Shown here: one piece after another, positions 12,082 to 23,800 of the stretch
Position numbering within the stretch: position 1 is the first letter of the stretch
Layout: each line of letters begins with the position of its first letter
NCBI GenBank assembly: GCA_003614735.1
Contig: KZ992476.1
Span: 1-45,735, forward strand
Source: Thamnocephalis sphaerospora
Taxonomy: Eukaryota; Zoopagomycota; Zoopagomycetes; Zoopagales; Sigmoideomycetaceae
DNA length: 45,735 nt
Direction: 5' to 3'
Program-made: the position numbers and the translations under genes
Notes under the pieces: model-generated
Database searches by the model: none
Seen by the model: the letters and a program-made list of their open reading frames with translations, nothing else
Told to the model about the DNA's origin: nothing

Positions 12082-13869
12082 ATGTCTGCCGCCTGGGTCC
12101 TTTGCGATGATGCGCCGGGTAGTCTGACGGCGGAGCCGCTGACGCCCGATGAATTCTTTGTTGGTGTGTGTTGCTCGGTGATTGCTGTTTTTAACCTGGG
12201 CCAAACTGACGACCAGGACTGCTACATGTGTGCGCAGCCATGGAAGAGCGCGTGGCTCGGCTTGCCGAGTCGTCCGCCGTCAACCCGGAAGCGCTTGAGG
12301 AATTGCTGTACTTTGCTGAGATGCACGAACGTGAGCACAGCGTGGCGAGACGGGGGCGCAACGCTGAGAATGGTGGCTAACACGCGCAGCAGACGCGTGG
12401 TGCGAAGATGACGACGCCAGACTCTATCTAGCCTGTCGGATTCTGGCTGTACTGACGTCGTGCGACGAGAACATGCGGAGCAGCACGCGCAATCTTTTAC
12501 GCTGGTCCGCCGATGCGCTGGACATACTGCTTGGTGTAGGTGACAGTGGCGGTGATAACGGTGGTGCGGCCGGGCGCGTGTGGGAAATGCACCCGTTACG
12601 CTAATGCCCAGCAAATGACGGTGATGCTGCAGGGGGGTGTGCCATCTGCACGGGCGCTACTTGCGCATGAGGTGCTGTTGCTGATGGTGCGTTCAAGGCC
12701 CGACGCACTGCTGGTTAATGTGTTTGCCGACAGCAGCGAGGATGCTGCAGCGGATGCAGATTTGGAAATGCACCGAAGCCGCTGGGTGTCTGGCGGCCTG
12801 GCCGTGCTGCGACAAAAACGACTGGGTGAGAAAACATTGCGCTTGCCGACACGACTAAACACGGCAAGGTGCGCTAATGCCAACGATCGGCGATAAGATG
12901 CCAATGTCCGGTCGCGATTGCTTCAACTAATCCTGCAGCTTCTTTACGAGTTTTGCTGCCTGCGCATACCTAATAGCAAATTTCTGAGTAAGCAGCAGTC
13001 CGACGACGCATGCGTCGTTTGTTGCGTGCAGTGGGTTGACCGTGAGCTTAGATGTAGGGCTAGTGGATCAGCTGATCCGGATTGTTGATGCCACCTGCTA
13101 TGACCGTGACGAGCAGCTCACCAACGATGCCATCCGGTTAACGGTACGTTGACAGGTGGATGACATTGGGCAGATATTCTGTGCTCACGACGCAACGATG
13201 CAATGCGCTGCAGCTGGTCATCCACCATTTGCTGATGGATCGAGATGCAGAGCACTACGTGCAAGTGGGGCACAATCCCGTGCTCAAGGTGCTAGCACGA
13301 CGTCCAGAGACAAGCCGCTCGTTTGGCGAGTGTCTGGCGTTCATGTTCAACCGTGAAGGTAGGCGATCGTTGTGGCTGGCACGCGTGCAGTAGTGATGCT
13401 TACACCCAAACAGACCGTGTTGCCGTCAAGTCCATGTGTCTCGAGCTGCTGCACACCATCTTTAGCACGCCAGAGCTGGTCGACTATTTCTACGCCAATG
13501 ACCGTAGCGTCCTCGTGGACGTGCTCATGCGCAACATTGCCGACCTGGGCGAGGGCATGGACGAGGTAAGGATGAGCGGATGCCAGCCTGTCAGCCTGTC
13601 AGCCTACACCGTGCCCACCACTCATAATCCTCATCCTTCCACCTGCGTCGATATAGCTGCGCTGCCTCTGCGTGCGCACACTCAGTGCTCTAGTGCGCAA
13701 CACGCAGTTTCGCCATCAGCCACACAGGTCTAGGGACATTAGCCGCCTGCTGCGCGAGCTCCTCAACACATCGCAAGCCAATCTTGACCTGCAGCTGCTA
13801 GCGCGTCAAGCCGTCTCCGAGTGCGCTGAAGCGTTGGCTGCTGCCGCTCAGGCCGAGTATATGCGCTAA
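12082..13869 (+). CDS. LDB17: Ldb17/Dip1 (SPIN90) family Arp2/3 activator
   Basis: Nine exons: 12082-12163, 12238-12330, 12390-12535, 12612-12825, 12898-12987, 13052-13143, 13214-13358, 13414-13565, 13657-13869. The 408-residue product is almost entirely helical. The C-terminal half matches the SPIN90/Ldb17 leucine-rich domain: DANVRSRLLQLILQLLYE, LTNDAIRLTLVIHHLL, VLMRNIADLGEGMDELRCL, and TLSALVRNTQF. In fission yeast Dip1 activates Arp2/3 without a pre-existing filament to seed actin patches; in budding yeast Ldb17 acts in endocytosis. All junctions keep frame. One uncertain point is the acceptor at 12389, where CAGCAG offers two choices three bases apart. No long proline-rich C-terminal tail follows the domain. 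Confidence 0.8.
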
Positions 13870-14029
13870 CCACTTGGCCGCAAGGCTCACCGCAGCTGGC
13901 GGTCTTTTCCTTTGCCCAATGATGTGCTGGCACTATGGTGCATACATTACGACGTTTTCATCCGTACACGATACAGCAATATATATAATGGCTATGCATA
14001 CTAGAGCGAAAAGCATAGTGCGAGTGACA

Positions 14030-14413
14030 TCAATCGTCGGCAAAGGCGCTCATAGTGCGCGACACCAGAACCACCGATTCGAGAAAACTGTTGACCGACA
14101 CGCGCAGCGTCTTGACATTGCGTGCCCGGAATCGCCTGCTCATCGCGCCGATCAGTGTGAGCCTGTACGCTGAGCGGCTGCGCCACTTACGCCTCGAGGG
14201 TCGACGCGTCCGCATCCACGGCCAGCTCGCGTACAAGTAGGTCCTTGCGCGGTTCCCGATTCGGCTCAATGGCACGACGCGCAATGTCGGCCTGCGCTGC
14301 GCTAGGAAACGGAATGCGCAGCGTGCTGCACCAGGCCACGTCGGGTCAGCGGGAGCGCACACACGCTCATTGCGCCGCCGTCGGACAACGGGCACCTACA
14401 GCGTGTGGTCCAT
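14030..14413 (-). CDS. PCC1: EKC/KEOPS complex subunit Pcc1
   Basis: Three exons (14413-14400, 14325-14191, 14135-14030) encode 84 residues, normal for Pcc1. The first exon has only 14 bases (MDHT plus two bases of the next codon). The product reads TLRIPFPSAAQADIARRAI, then a central strand region, and closes with the family signature TLRVSVNSFLESVVLVSRTM. Pcc1 is the dimerisation subunit of KEOPS, which makes t6A on ANN-decoding tRNAs and affects telomeres. The tiny first exon and the intron break inside LEA|RFRA are needed to recover the conserved text. It is divergent from SBA1, with 270 bp between starts. Confidence 0.9.
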
Positions 14414-14683
14414 GGCAGAAGACGCGCAGGTTTGACGCGGAACGAGGAAATGGGAGAAGGCGGTGGAAGGTGGTGGAAGACGTTGACAGCGCGCCTGCGT
14501 CACTCACCGGTGCGGCAGCGCATACACTCCCGCGCCCACGTCACTCTTTCTTGCGTCGCCACGCTCCTTCGTTTTGCTTGCACCACGCTTCAGCGCACCT
14601 TTTCCTGCATCGTCACTTCCATATTCCACGCCGGACCTGCGTGCGAATAGACCTCCGTGTAACAACTACGCTCCAGCAACAAC

Positions 14684-15362
14684 ATGGCTGCCAGGTAATC
14701 CGTGCAGGGGGGAGGCGTTCACGCCTACGTGGTCCGGCCAGGTGCTGACGTGGCGCTGGCGCATGCTAGTGGTACGCTCCATCCCGAGGTGCTGTGGGCC
14801 CAGCGGCCCGACCGGCTGTTGATCACCATCAACCTGACGGATATCAACGGTGAAAAGGTCGACCTGCAGCCAACCCGCATTGTGTTCAACGGCGTTTCAG
14901 GTGGCAAAAACTACGCTGCCGACATTGAGCTGTATGCCGAAGTGACCAAAGAGGTGCGTGCGCGTGCACAGCATGATGTTCCCCGCAGTGCTGACGCAAA
15001 TAGCATGGACGTGCGGCCAACATTAGGGGTCGACGGTGGCCAAGACGGCGCGTGGCATCCACATGGTGGTCAAGAAAAAGGAGCAGGACCAGCCGTACTG
15101 GCCGCGGCTGCAAAAGGAGAAGGTGAAGACGCCCTTTATCAAGACCGATTTTGACCAGTGGAAGGACGAGGACGAGTCGTCGGATGAGGAGGATCAGCAG
15201 AACGCGGGTGCACCGGGCGGCTTCCCTGGCCTGGGCGGCATGGACTTTTCGCAGTTCCAGGGTGCAGGCGGTGACTTTAACTTTGACGACATGGACGACG
15301 GCGGCAGCGACGACGACGAAGGCGATGACGGCAAGGATGCGGAGACAGCCAAGGCGAACTAG
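14684..15362 (+). CDS. SBA1: Hsp90 co-chaperone p23/Sba1
   Basis: Three exons (14684-14694, 14770-14953, 15027-15362) encode 176 residues. The 11-base first exon encodes MAA plus part of a serine. A CS domain follows (HPEVLWAQRPDRLLITINL, VFNGVSGGKNYAADIELY, RGIHMVVKKK), then the p23 signature YWPRLQKEKVKTPFIKTDF and WKDEDE. A Gly/Phe-rich and acidic tail (DDMDDGGSDDDEGDD) follows, as in p23 proteins. It binds ATP-bound Hsp90 and stabilises the closed client complex. The acceptor before GSTVAK at 15026 is the least certain boundary. Confidence 0.93.
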
Positions 15363-17235
15363 ACCTAGGCGGCATAGCCAATGAGCCATGAAAAGCAGTG
15401 CAATAAACATGCGCACGTGGTACCGGTGACGAAGACAGCCGGCAACCGCTTGGTGTGCCGAATCGGGGAGGGCACATGAGCTTAGTGGCTACGCAATGGG
15501 CAGCCGGCCGGCTGACACACCCGCACATTGCACCGTCGCCGCATGGCCATGAGGCCTTCGCGACCGACCAGGCAACTGCGACGCTGGCCGCAGCGATGAC
15601 GGTCGCTGCCCTTCCCCTCATGAGCCGTGACGGCGGCGGACGCATGGCGTGGTGATGCAGGCGCATGTCGTGCTGCCCGCGTGCACCGTCGGACGAGGCT
15701 GGGACGAATGAAACCGAGGTGCGCGTGACGCGGCGGATGGTTGCGCGTGCGTGCGATCGACCTACCTCTGCCTCGACTCATGCACCAATCAGTCCGCGAG
15801 CATGCTGTCTGCGTCGCCGTGTTGGACGCCAGGCCCGCAGGCCAGCGGCGGCGTGTCCAGAGTGACGCGGGCAAAGGCGGCAGCCATGTGTGAGAGTGCG
15901 GCAGTGTGTGAGGTGTGAGAGAGTGCACGGTAGCGAGTGAGAGCCAGAGTGCGCGCGGCGACGACGGCTGATTGGCGGCGGAATAACACTGCCCCTTCCC
16001 TGGAGCATCCGCCGCTTGCTTTGCCGCTGCCGACGACAACAGCGACGACGGCTGCACGTATATGCGCAACGTGCCACGCTGTTCTTTCTCTCGTTTGCTC
16101 ATTGCGCCACTCTCACATTACGCTCTCCCTCTCTCTCTCGTCGAGCTCCGACTGTCTCCAACCTGTCCGCTCGTCCACGCACGGCTCCCTTGCTGGTGCT
16201 GTCGTTCTTTTTCCTACTGGCCATCACCTGCCAGCGTATGCTACTCGCGCCATCACAAGCTGCCTAATAACACTTTCTGCCACACGCACTCATCTCTAGA
16301 CACTAGCGCGCGCCTTTCTCTTCTGTCCTTCTCTCGCTCACCCACTCGCTCACCTACTCACTTTCTCTCTCTCCCGCCTTGAACTATCTGTGCTGTACGC
16401 GTTTACCTGTGCAGCCTGCACACTTGCGGCATACAGCCCCATCCTAACTCGCTTACTCATTCGTCTTGGCCGGGCCAGGTCGGATTCGCTTGTTGACGGC
16501 CATTGAGTCGTTGTTTGCTGGATAATTACCTTAGACGCTCGGGACCAGCGGCTGGCCCACCTTCCATCCTACCGTGCCCTTTGCAGACAGGTACGTAGCA
16601 CCACCGCCACCGCCACCGCCACCCTGCCTCTGTCGGCGATACGCTGCGACTTACCTATCGCTCTCATGGTCCTCCTCCTCGGCCGGCCGTCCTTTTGCCG
16701 TGCATAGTCGCCTAGCACCGGCACTGTGACAGCCCTTGCCACCCTTGCGGTAGCTCCTTTTCGTGGTCCGCTCAGCACGTCCGTTCCCATCGTCCCTTCT
16801 AGACGCTCGCAACCTTTGCCGCTTACCGCACGCCCGCCCACCTGACCATCATCGTCATCACACGCATTAATCATCGCACCCCGCCAGCCTGACCGCCCAT
16901 CTACGCGTCAGCGCGTCTCCCGATCACGTACGTTGGACAAGTGCGCGTGCACGTGCGTACGTGTATACGTGGCCATCCGTTTGCGTAGACGCTTACGTCG
17001 TCGTTGTTGTCGTCGTCGTCGTCGCCTCCTTTTTCCTGGCCACACAGCCTTTTTTCTCTTTTTTCGCCGCGTTTTACGTCACACGCCACCTGCTCAAAAA
17101 GCCGTCCAGTTCACAACACCTGCGCTCTTTCTCTCTCCCGCTCTCTCTCTTGCGCGCGCGCTCACTCACTCGTTCTCCTTGCTCTCTACGCCTTACTCTT
17201 GGCTAACTCGGCGTGCTCTGACTTTGGTCTGACGC

Positions 17236-17312
17236 TCTTTACTACTACCACTAGTCTACTACTACAACTACTACTGTCACTACAACTACTACTACAACTA
17301 CTACTACGTTTC
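17236..17312. repeat. ACT/CTA trinucleotide-rich tract
   Basis: Interrupted run of ACT and CTA triplets in the leader/promoter of the bZIP gene. Confidence 0.75.
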
Positions 17313-17717
17313 TACTGCCACGCATCCCGTCAGCGCTCGTCGCCCATTTACTTTTCTGCACTGTGCTAGTGCTCGCTCATCTGTCAGCCCGTCAGCCCAC
17401 CCGCCCTTCGCACCTCGACTGCTTCCTGCTCTGCATTAACGCTCAGCGTTGCCTTGTCCTCGTGCCTTTGCTGCGTGGCACTAGCTCTCGTGCACGCCCA
17501 CCAGTCACACATCTGCATTTTTCTTTGCTTGCCACAGGCACTTGCTCGTCTACTCCGTTCGACGCACGCTTACGTCCACGTTCGCGCCCGCGCCGTCTCG
17601 CTCGACTCCCATCGCCGGTCCACTGGTAGCGCGCAACGCCACACTCGTTCCCAGTCAAGTACGTCACGTTTGCCCACCCTCTGTAGCGTGGCTTGGACTT
17701 GTCTTTCCTCCTCCACG

Positions 17718-17744
17718 TACACACACACACACACACACACACAC
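17718..17744. repeat. (CA)n microsatellite just before the bZIP start
   Basis: Perfect run of about 13 CA units, ending 21 bp upstream of the ATG at 17766, so it is probably in the 5' UTR. Confidence 0.9.
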
Positions 17745-17765
17745 GACAGCAGCCTGTACCTCGCC

Positions 17766-19034
17766 ATGTCTTCGTCCTCACTGGATGCGCGCTTCATTTC
17801 GTCGCCACTGGCTGCACTCTCCATGGTGGCCACGAGCAGCCTGGAAGGCAAGGATTTGTATCTCATGACCATGCCAGGCAATGCTGCCTCGGCACCCGCA
17901 TCACACGCTGGCTCTGGCCCGCCATCGCCTTCGGTGGGCCCCGCTCATATGGACGATCTCAATTACCACCACCGGAAGCGCAAGTGTCTAGCCGTTGACG
18001 AAGCCATCAACGGTGGCGGTCTGCCCGAGCGTACCTGGTCGCCCAAGGCTCGCTCGCCCCTGGCCCATCCCGGCGTGGTGTCTGCTTCGGTACACGAGTC
18101 TTCTGGCCTGCCGCCCGCCTCCTCGCTGCCCTGGCCCGAGGCGGCTGGACGTGACGAGAGCCCGTATCCGTCGCCACGACTTCCTGCTATCCTGCCCGCA
18201 CCACGTTCGACCCACGCTGCCTACGCGTCGCAGCCTCCTGCCACGCTCGCACCTATTCTCAATCCGGTGGGCGCCGGCTCGCCATCCCCGTCACCTGCTC
18301 CGCATCCGTCACTGCCGCCTGTCACGCTGACCACCACTGCCAACGTGGGCCGTGCTCCTGTCGCCAATGAGCTGTACGCGCCCACGGCAACTCGCCGAGC
18401 TGTGATGGGAACACATGGTCCGACAGAGTATGCACGGTCGTCCGCTTCGCCTGTGCCCAGCTCACCTGGCTACGATTCCATGATGGGCAACGAGTCGCCG
18501 CTTCACGCAGGCAGCGTAGATGGTGGCTCGCGCCCGGCCACGCCCACCTCTACCGCCCACCTCACACCCGATGAGCGGCGTCGCCGTCGACTCGAGCGTA
18601 ACCGGTTGGCAGCACGTGAATGCCGTCAAAAGAAGAAGGTCTATGTGCAGGAGCTGGAGGACCGCGTGGAGCGCGCCGAGTCGGAGAACCGTCGTCTACG
18701 AAAGGAGGTTGAGGAGCTGAACGCAAAGCTCACGCTGGGCTCCATGCATCTGGACCGCCGCGGCATGCTGGCCGGCAACAGCTGCGAGGACGCGGCCGCT
18801 GAGATGGACACGCGTGGCGAGGATGCGTCAACTGCATATGCACCGCCAGCATCGCCGCTGGCCGCCATGTCGCTGTCGAGCACCGCGCCCACGCCGCCGC
18901 CGTCCAACAGCTCGTTTGCTCTGCCGCATGTCGGCTCGCTTGTGCGCGATTCGTCCATATCTCCCCGCCGCGAGTACCACAGCAGCGACGCAGCGCAGTC
19001 GCTTCAAAGCGGATCCAGCTGGTCCTCTTCGTAA
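17766..19034 (+). CDS. CREB/ATF-like bZIP transcription factor
   Basis: Single exon, 422 residues. The first 265 are Pro/Ser/Ala-rich and disordered, with a basic patch (HHRKRKC, about residue 70). The bZIP is at about residues 270-325: RRRLERNRLAARECRQKKK fits the N-x2-A-A-x2-C-R basic signature, and the zipper begins VQELEDRVERAESENRRL. The wording AARECRxKKKxYVxxLExRV is close to the CREB/CREM group and unlike Gcn4, Yap1 or Hac1, so CRE-type sites (TGACGTCA) are its likely targets; this is inference. The frame stays open upstream to 17454, but the added text is an unlikely CA-repeat-encoded Thr/His run, so I start at 17766. The absence of introns is notable beside its neighbours. Confidence 0.88.
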   Translation: MSSSSLDARFISSPLAALSMVATSSLEGKDLYLMTMPGNAASAPASHAGSGPPSPSVGPAHMDDLNYHHRKRKCLAVDEAINGGGLPERTWSPKARSPLAHPGVVSASVHESSGLPPASSLPWPEAAGRDESPYPSPRLPAILPAPRSTHAAYASQPPATLAPILNPVGAGSPSPSPAPHPSLPPVTLTTTANVGRAPVANELYAPTATRRAVMGTHGPTEYARSSASPVPSSPGYDSMMGNESPLHAGSVDGGSRPATPTSTAHLTPDERRRRRLERNRLAARECRQKKKVYVQELEDRVERAESENRRLRKEVEELNAKLTLGSMHLDRRGMLAGNSCEDAAAEMDTRGEDASTAYAPPASPLAAMSLSSTAPTPPPSNSSFALPHVGSLVRDSSISPRREYHSSDAAQSLQSGSSWSSS

Positions 19035-19876
19035 GCGATTGCGGCAGCAGCAGTAGCAGCAGCACGGCGTTGGGAATTGCGTTGCCATTCCCGACACACG
19101 TGCGTGCACGTGTCCTCTGTCGTCCTCTTTGCGCGCGTCTCCTCTCTTCCTCCTCCTTTGTGCGTGTCTGTGCGTGTGTCTGGAACTCCAAGTATGTGGG
19201 ATACCCATCTCCTGTTGCCTTTCGTCTGTGCGCGACTCTTACATTTTATCCTGGCGGCTACGGCCGCTACTTTTGGCTTTCTTTTCGCCTTGCTTTCCTT
19301 GTTTACCTAGTTTAGTCCCTTGGTCCATCAGGCCGCCCATCTTCCACATTGGCGGTCTATTCTACGCGGCGCCTGTTGTATCATGTAATGCTACGCCAGG
19401 GTCCGATCGCCGCCATGTTCGCACTCTGTCCTGTATCAGTGGCACCATGTTGAATGACGGTAACGGCACGCAGCCGGGCTTTGTGCTCGCCTGGTCGCGT
19501 CGGCTGTCTTTGCACAGTCCACATTCTGCCTACACTGCATTGTAGACGCGCAAGTGCGCATTCAACAAACTGATTTCCTTTCCTCAATCCGTGCTGGCAT
19601 TGCGCGCCGACCATGTACATGCCTCCATCGAGTGACGCGTTTCGCACAAAAACAGCTATGGTGCTAAAATTTCATGGCAAATGTGAACACTGTCGTGGCA
19701 CGCGCACCGCTGGACAACGCTGCGGCAGCCACGACAGGGCAAAGAGAGGAAACACGAAGCCGCAGAGTAGAGGTCAGTCGGTCGGTCGGCCGAGACACGT
19801 AAAGCAAAGAGCGGCGCGGTAGGCAAGCGTCGGCACCGCCACGGCCCAGGTGTGCAAAGGCGCTCATAGGACGCGC
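19035..19876. other. Convergent intergenic region, no gene seen
   Basis: An 842-bp space between the bZIP gene (+) and NHP2 (-). It starts with a short GCA/GTA repeat (about 19043-19062), followed by T- and CT-rich sequence suitable for 3' UTRs. None of the short frames looks coding. Confidence 0.45.
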
Positions 19877-20558
19877 TTAGACGGTCATCGCCGCGTTCAG
19901 CTTGGCCATCGCCTTCCGGCATTCGTCGTAGCCCTCCTGGTAGTCGCTCGTGTCCTCCGACTTGCGCTGACCGCCGCCCGGCACGATCATGACGCACGAG
20001 GTGGGCCGCTTGGTGCGACCGGCCGCGCCAAGGTCTTCCTTGGACGGCACAAAGCAGTAAGGCACGCTGTGGTCCTCGCACAGCACCGGCAGATGCGAGA
20101 TGACGTCCATGGGCGAGATGTCGCCGGCAATGATGACCACGCTATAACAGTGCGCGCAGCAGCATTAGCATGCAGCCATATACACATATCGGCATGCGCA
20201 TCAGCTCAATGCCTACCCCTTCTCTCCCTTGCGCAGCGCCTTGACGACCTCCCGAACGCCACGCTTGACGTGACGCTTCTTGGCAGCTGCAGGACAACAA
20301 GTTCAGGCACACACACCAGCCAGGTGGATTAGCATATCATCGTAATATACAAGGTAGCCTACACACTGTGTGCGACCGCTAGCTTGCGCCTCTGGCTCGT
20401 GGCCTGTACATACCCTTCTTCACCACCTTCAGCGCCTTCTTCGTCAGCTTGTCCTCCGCAAGCGGGTGTGCCAGCGGCGACGTCAGCAGCGCGCGCTCAA
20501 CGGCGGCCGGCTCCGTGTCGACCTCCATGGCCGAATCCGACTTGGACTTTTTACCCAT
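19877..20558 (-). CDS. NHP2: H/ACA snoRNP protein Nhp2 (L7Ae family)
   Basis: Three exons (20558-20414, 20286-20217, 20141-19877) encode 159 residues, similar to yeast Nhp2 (156). The N-terminus is Lys-rich. The L7Ae/NHP2 fold shows KRHVKRGVREVVKALRKGEK, then GVVIIAGDISPMDVISHLP, LCEDHSVPYCFVPSKEDLG and RPTSCVMI. It binds H/ACA guide RNAs in pseudouridylation particles with Gar1, Nop10 and Cbf5. Nhp2, not Snu13, is indicated by GDISPMDVI and the N-terminal extension. The first intron (127 bp) is long for this genome. Gar1 of the same particle is encoded at 41875. Confidence 0.93.
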
Positions 20559-20846
20559 GCTGAGCGACGGCGTAGTTTTGTGCAAGATCTGAGGTTTCGT
20601 GACGGACAGTATGCCCAGCGTGCGATCCAAAGTGCGTGCGTGCGGCAGGGACGACGGCGATGGAGAAAGAAGATGGGTGTAGCGCAATGCGCGCGAAAAG
20701 CCGCTCTGTTTTTTCTTTCTTTTTTATCAAAGCCTCGGCTCAAACCACACTGCCACGCGTAACCGAGTTGGCAACGGCCATCCTGCTGTTGCCGCTGCTA
20801 CGCGCCGCTGCTGCCGGCCAACGACGCCTTCCTTTCACGCCCGATA

Positions 20847-23800
20847 ATGCTGCTGCAACTGGCGCTCCGGCAGTCGAGTCGCGCGTGTGGGCGCTGCAGT
20901 GGTGCCGCATTACCGCGTGCCTACACGTCTGCGTCGGCGCTGCACTGGCCGCGCAGTGCGAGCCCTGTGCCGGCCGCAGCAAGCGTCTGGTCGACTGATT
21001 GGCGCAGAGGACCTGCAAACTACACTCGCTTTAGCACCTTTGCATCTCAGGCAAGCTTCTGTATGCTACTTCTGCCACGCGTGTACTAGCGCTAACTGCA
21101 TGCCGTTCACTAGCGAAAGGAAGAGGAGCTGAATGTGGAGGAATTCACCACGGACAGAATTAGGAATTTCTCTGTGATTGCCCATATTGGTGGGAGCAGA
21201 TAGCGCGCAGGATGTGGTGGTGGCGGTGGTGGTTGCCCTTGCTCACTGTGGATGTTCTGCATGGCAGACCATGGAAAGAGCACGCTGGCCGATCGCTTGC
21301 TGGAGATGACTGGTGAGTGTGGCTGCTGTACCATCGCAGCTACTTGGCACAGCCTTGTGCTCACCACGCCATCTACTGCTGCTGCAAAGGTACCATTTCC
21401 AAACGCTCATCAAACAAGCAGGTGCTTGACAAACTAGAGGTTGAGCGCGAGCGCGGTATTACCGTCAAAGCACAGGTATGATGTGCCAGTCAACTTGATG
21501 CTTGACGATGACTTATGCGCAACCATGCCATACAGACGGCATCAATGATATACGAGCACAAAGGAACGCGGTATCTGCTCAATCTTATCGACACGCCGGT
21601 GGGTAGGCACAGACATGAGTGAAGCAGGGCACATCAGGGCCGCTCACATCCATTGCACGGCAGGGTCACGTAGACTTTAGCTACGAAGTGTCGCGGTCGC
21701 TGTCTGCATGCCAGGGCACGCTGCTGCTAGTGGACGCATGTCAAGGCATCCAGGCTCAAACAGTGGCCAATTTCTTTTTGGCATTTAGCCAGGATCTTAC
21801 CATCATTCCCGTCATCAACAAGGTAGCCTCGCTCTATGTAGTGTGCGCAGTCTCATATAGCGCTAACTTTGCATTGCATAGATTGATATGGTCGCGGCCG
21901 ATCCAGAGCGGATCGCTAGGCAGATGGAGTCGGCCTTTGATGTGGACGCAAGCGAAGCACTAAAGGTGCGCATCCCAGCAAATATTGGTAACGCGACAGT
22001 CCTGCTCACATTTACCCTGGCGGTTGTAGGTCTCGGCCAAGACTGGCATCAACGTCGATCAGATCCTTCCAGCTGTGATTGAGCGTATTCCAAGGTACAG
22101 TGCAGCTGCTATGTACATGGCTGTGTTCTGGACGAATTGATACTTATGGCAGCAAACAGCCCCGTTGGCGATCGTGAGAAACCGCTACGCGCGCTGCTCT
22201 TTGACTCTTGGTACGACCAGTATGTTGGCGTCGTTTGCTTGGTTGCTATCAAGGACGGCCAGCTGCGGAAAGGTGAGTATGCTTGTTGCAGAACATGTAG
22301 ATAAGGCTTGCAACTGATGCAATCATGGTGCGGTCACTGTTGGCGTTGCAGGCGATCGTATTGTATCTTCGCATACAGAAAACAAGTACGAAGCAATGGA
22401 GGTAATTACACCTGGCGTGCGAATAGTGGCTGGCAGTTATTAGCCAGCTCTTACTCACTTTTCTTGGCAGGTGGGTCTAATGTACCCGGAACAAGTGCCT
22501 ACAGGAGCACTGTAAGTGCACGCTATTGTGTGCTTGCATACAAAAAGGCTCATACTTGCTGCGTGTCAGGTACGCCGGCCAGGTTGGCTATGTGGTTTGC
22601 AGCATGAAGAACGCCAAAGAAGCGCACATTGGCGATACGTTCTACCGCTTGAAGCACCCAGTCGAGCCACTGCCTGGATTTGAGCCTGCAAAGTCTATGG
22701 TAAGCGACTGTCGCCATTGGTGGGTGCATTGGTCACGGGCACAAAGACGCTAAACAGCATTGTAGGTGTTTGCTGGCATCTATCCCGTCGACGCAGATGA
22801 CTTTGCACAACTGGAAGAGTCCATCGTCAAGCTGACCCTCAACGATGCAAGCGTGAATGTGCAAAAGGAAACAAGGTGAGTCGGATATGCAGTTGCCTAA
22901 ACAAGATGCATCGTTGACTGGTGGCGTCTAGTCTTGCTCTGGGCCAGGGATGGCGTCTTGGATTTCTGGGCACGCTGCACTTGGATGTGTTTCGCCAGCG
23001 GCTTGAACAGGTTGGCACTGGCAATGATGACGTGTGCAATAGTCGCTATTCGGCTAATGTCTTGGTGTACTGCAGGAATACGCAGCCAGCGTGATTGTCA
23101 CGCAGCCTACAGTGCCGTTCAAAGGTGTGCACAGATTATAGTTGCGCTATACTGCACGATATCCGCACGCGTATGCTTACTATGGTCTGCTACGGAGTTT
23201 AGTTGTGATGAAGGACGGCAAGGAAGTCTTGATCCGAACGCCCGCAGATTTCCCGTCGCCAGAGCATATTCCGCACCACGTCAGCGAACTCCAAGAACCA
23301 ATGGTGCTAGCTACGCTCATTTTCCCATCCGAGTATCTAGGCCCAATGATGGAGCTTTGTGGAGTGCGTAGCCGATGCCGTTAGTACATAGCGTTTGAGT
23401 TACTTACCCTACACCATGAATCATGCGTAAAATGCGGCTGCTAGACGCGGCGTGGCGAGCAACAAGAGTACCAGTATCTGGATGACCATCGCGTTATGAT
23501 CAAGTACAAGTTGCCACTGGCCGAAATTGTAACCGACTTTTACGATGAGCTCAAATCACGATCGTCCGGATTTGCTAGGTACACGCAACAGGATATTCAG
23601 GTGTTTAGTAGCACGGCTAATGTCCGTACCACGCAGCTTTGACTATGAAGAGATAGGCTACCAAGAGTCTGATCTAGTCAAGGCAAGGCAGTGACATGCG
23701 GCGTCGTTTTGCTGTAACGGGTGGCTAACATACTTGCAGATGGACGTACTTCTCAACGGCAAGCCTGTGGACGCACTGGCTACCGTGTTGCATCGCTCGC

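Larger units (their letters stand above)
15363..17765. promoter_or_regulatory. 2.4-kb non-coding region upstream of the bZIP gene
   Basis: The longest gene-free stretch. The right 1.7 kb is strongly pyrimidine-rich on the + strand (runs of CT and TTC). It includes a TCG repeat near 16997-17030, an ACT/CTA repeat near 17236-17312 and a CA tract that ends 21 bp before the bZIP ATG. Open frames are short and compositionally simple. I read it as an extended promoter and/or long 5' leader, possibly with 5'-UTR introns. The SBA1 3' end occupies the first few hundred bases. Confidence 0.5.

Noticed and set aside
12540-12611. Start of a separate gene at 12540
   Set aside because: It is the intron of the Ldb17/Dip1-like gene; the following frame continues the helical protein in phase.
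17454-17765. N-terminal extension of the bZIP protein
   Set aside because: The extension would encode a Thr/His run from the CA repeat and has no conserved text; the ATG at 17766 is a better start.
20636-20846. Extra gene between NHP2 and GUF1
   Set aside because: This short divergent promoter has only biased frames that run into the GUF1 leader.
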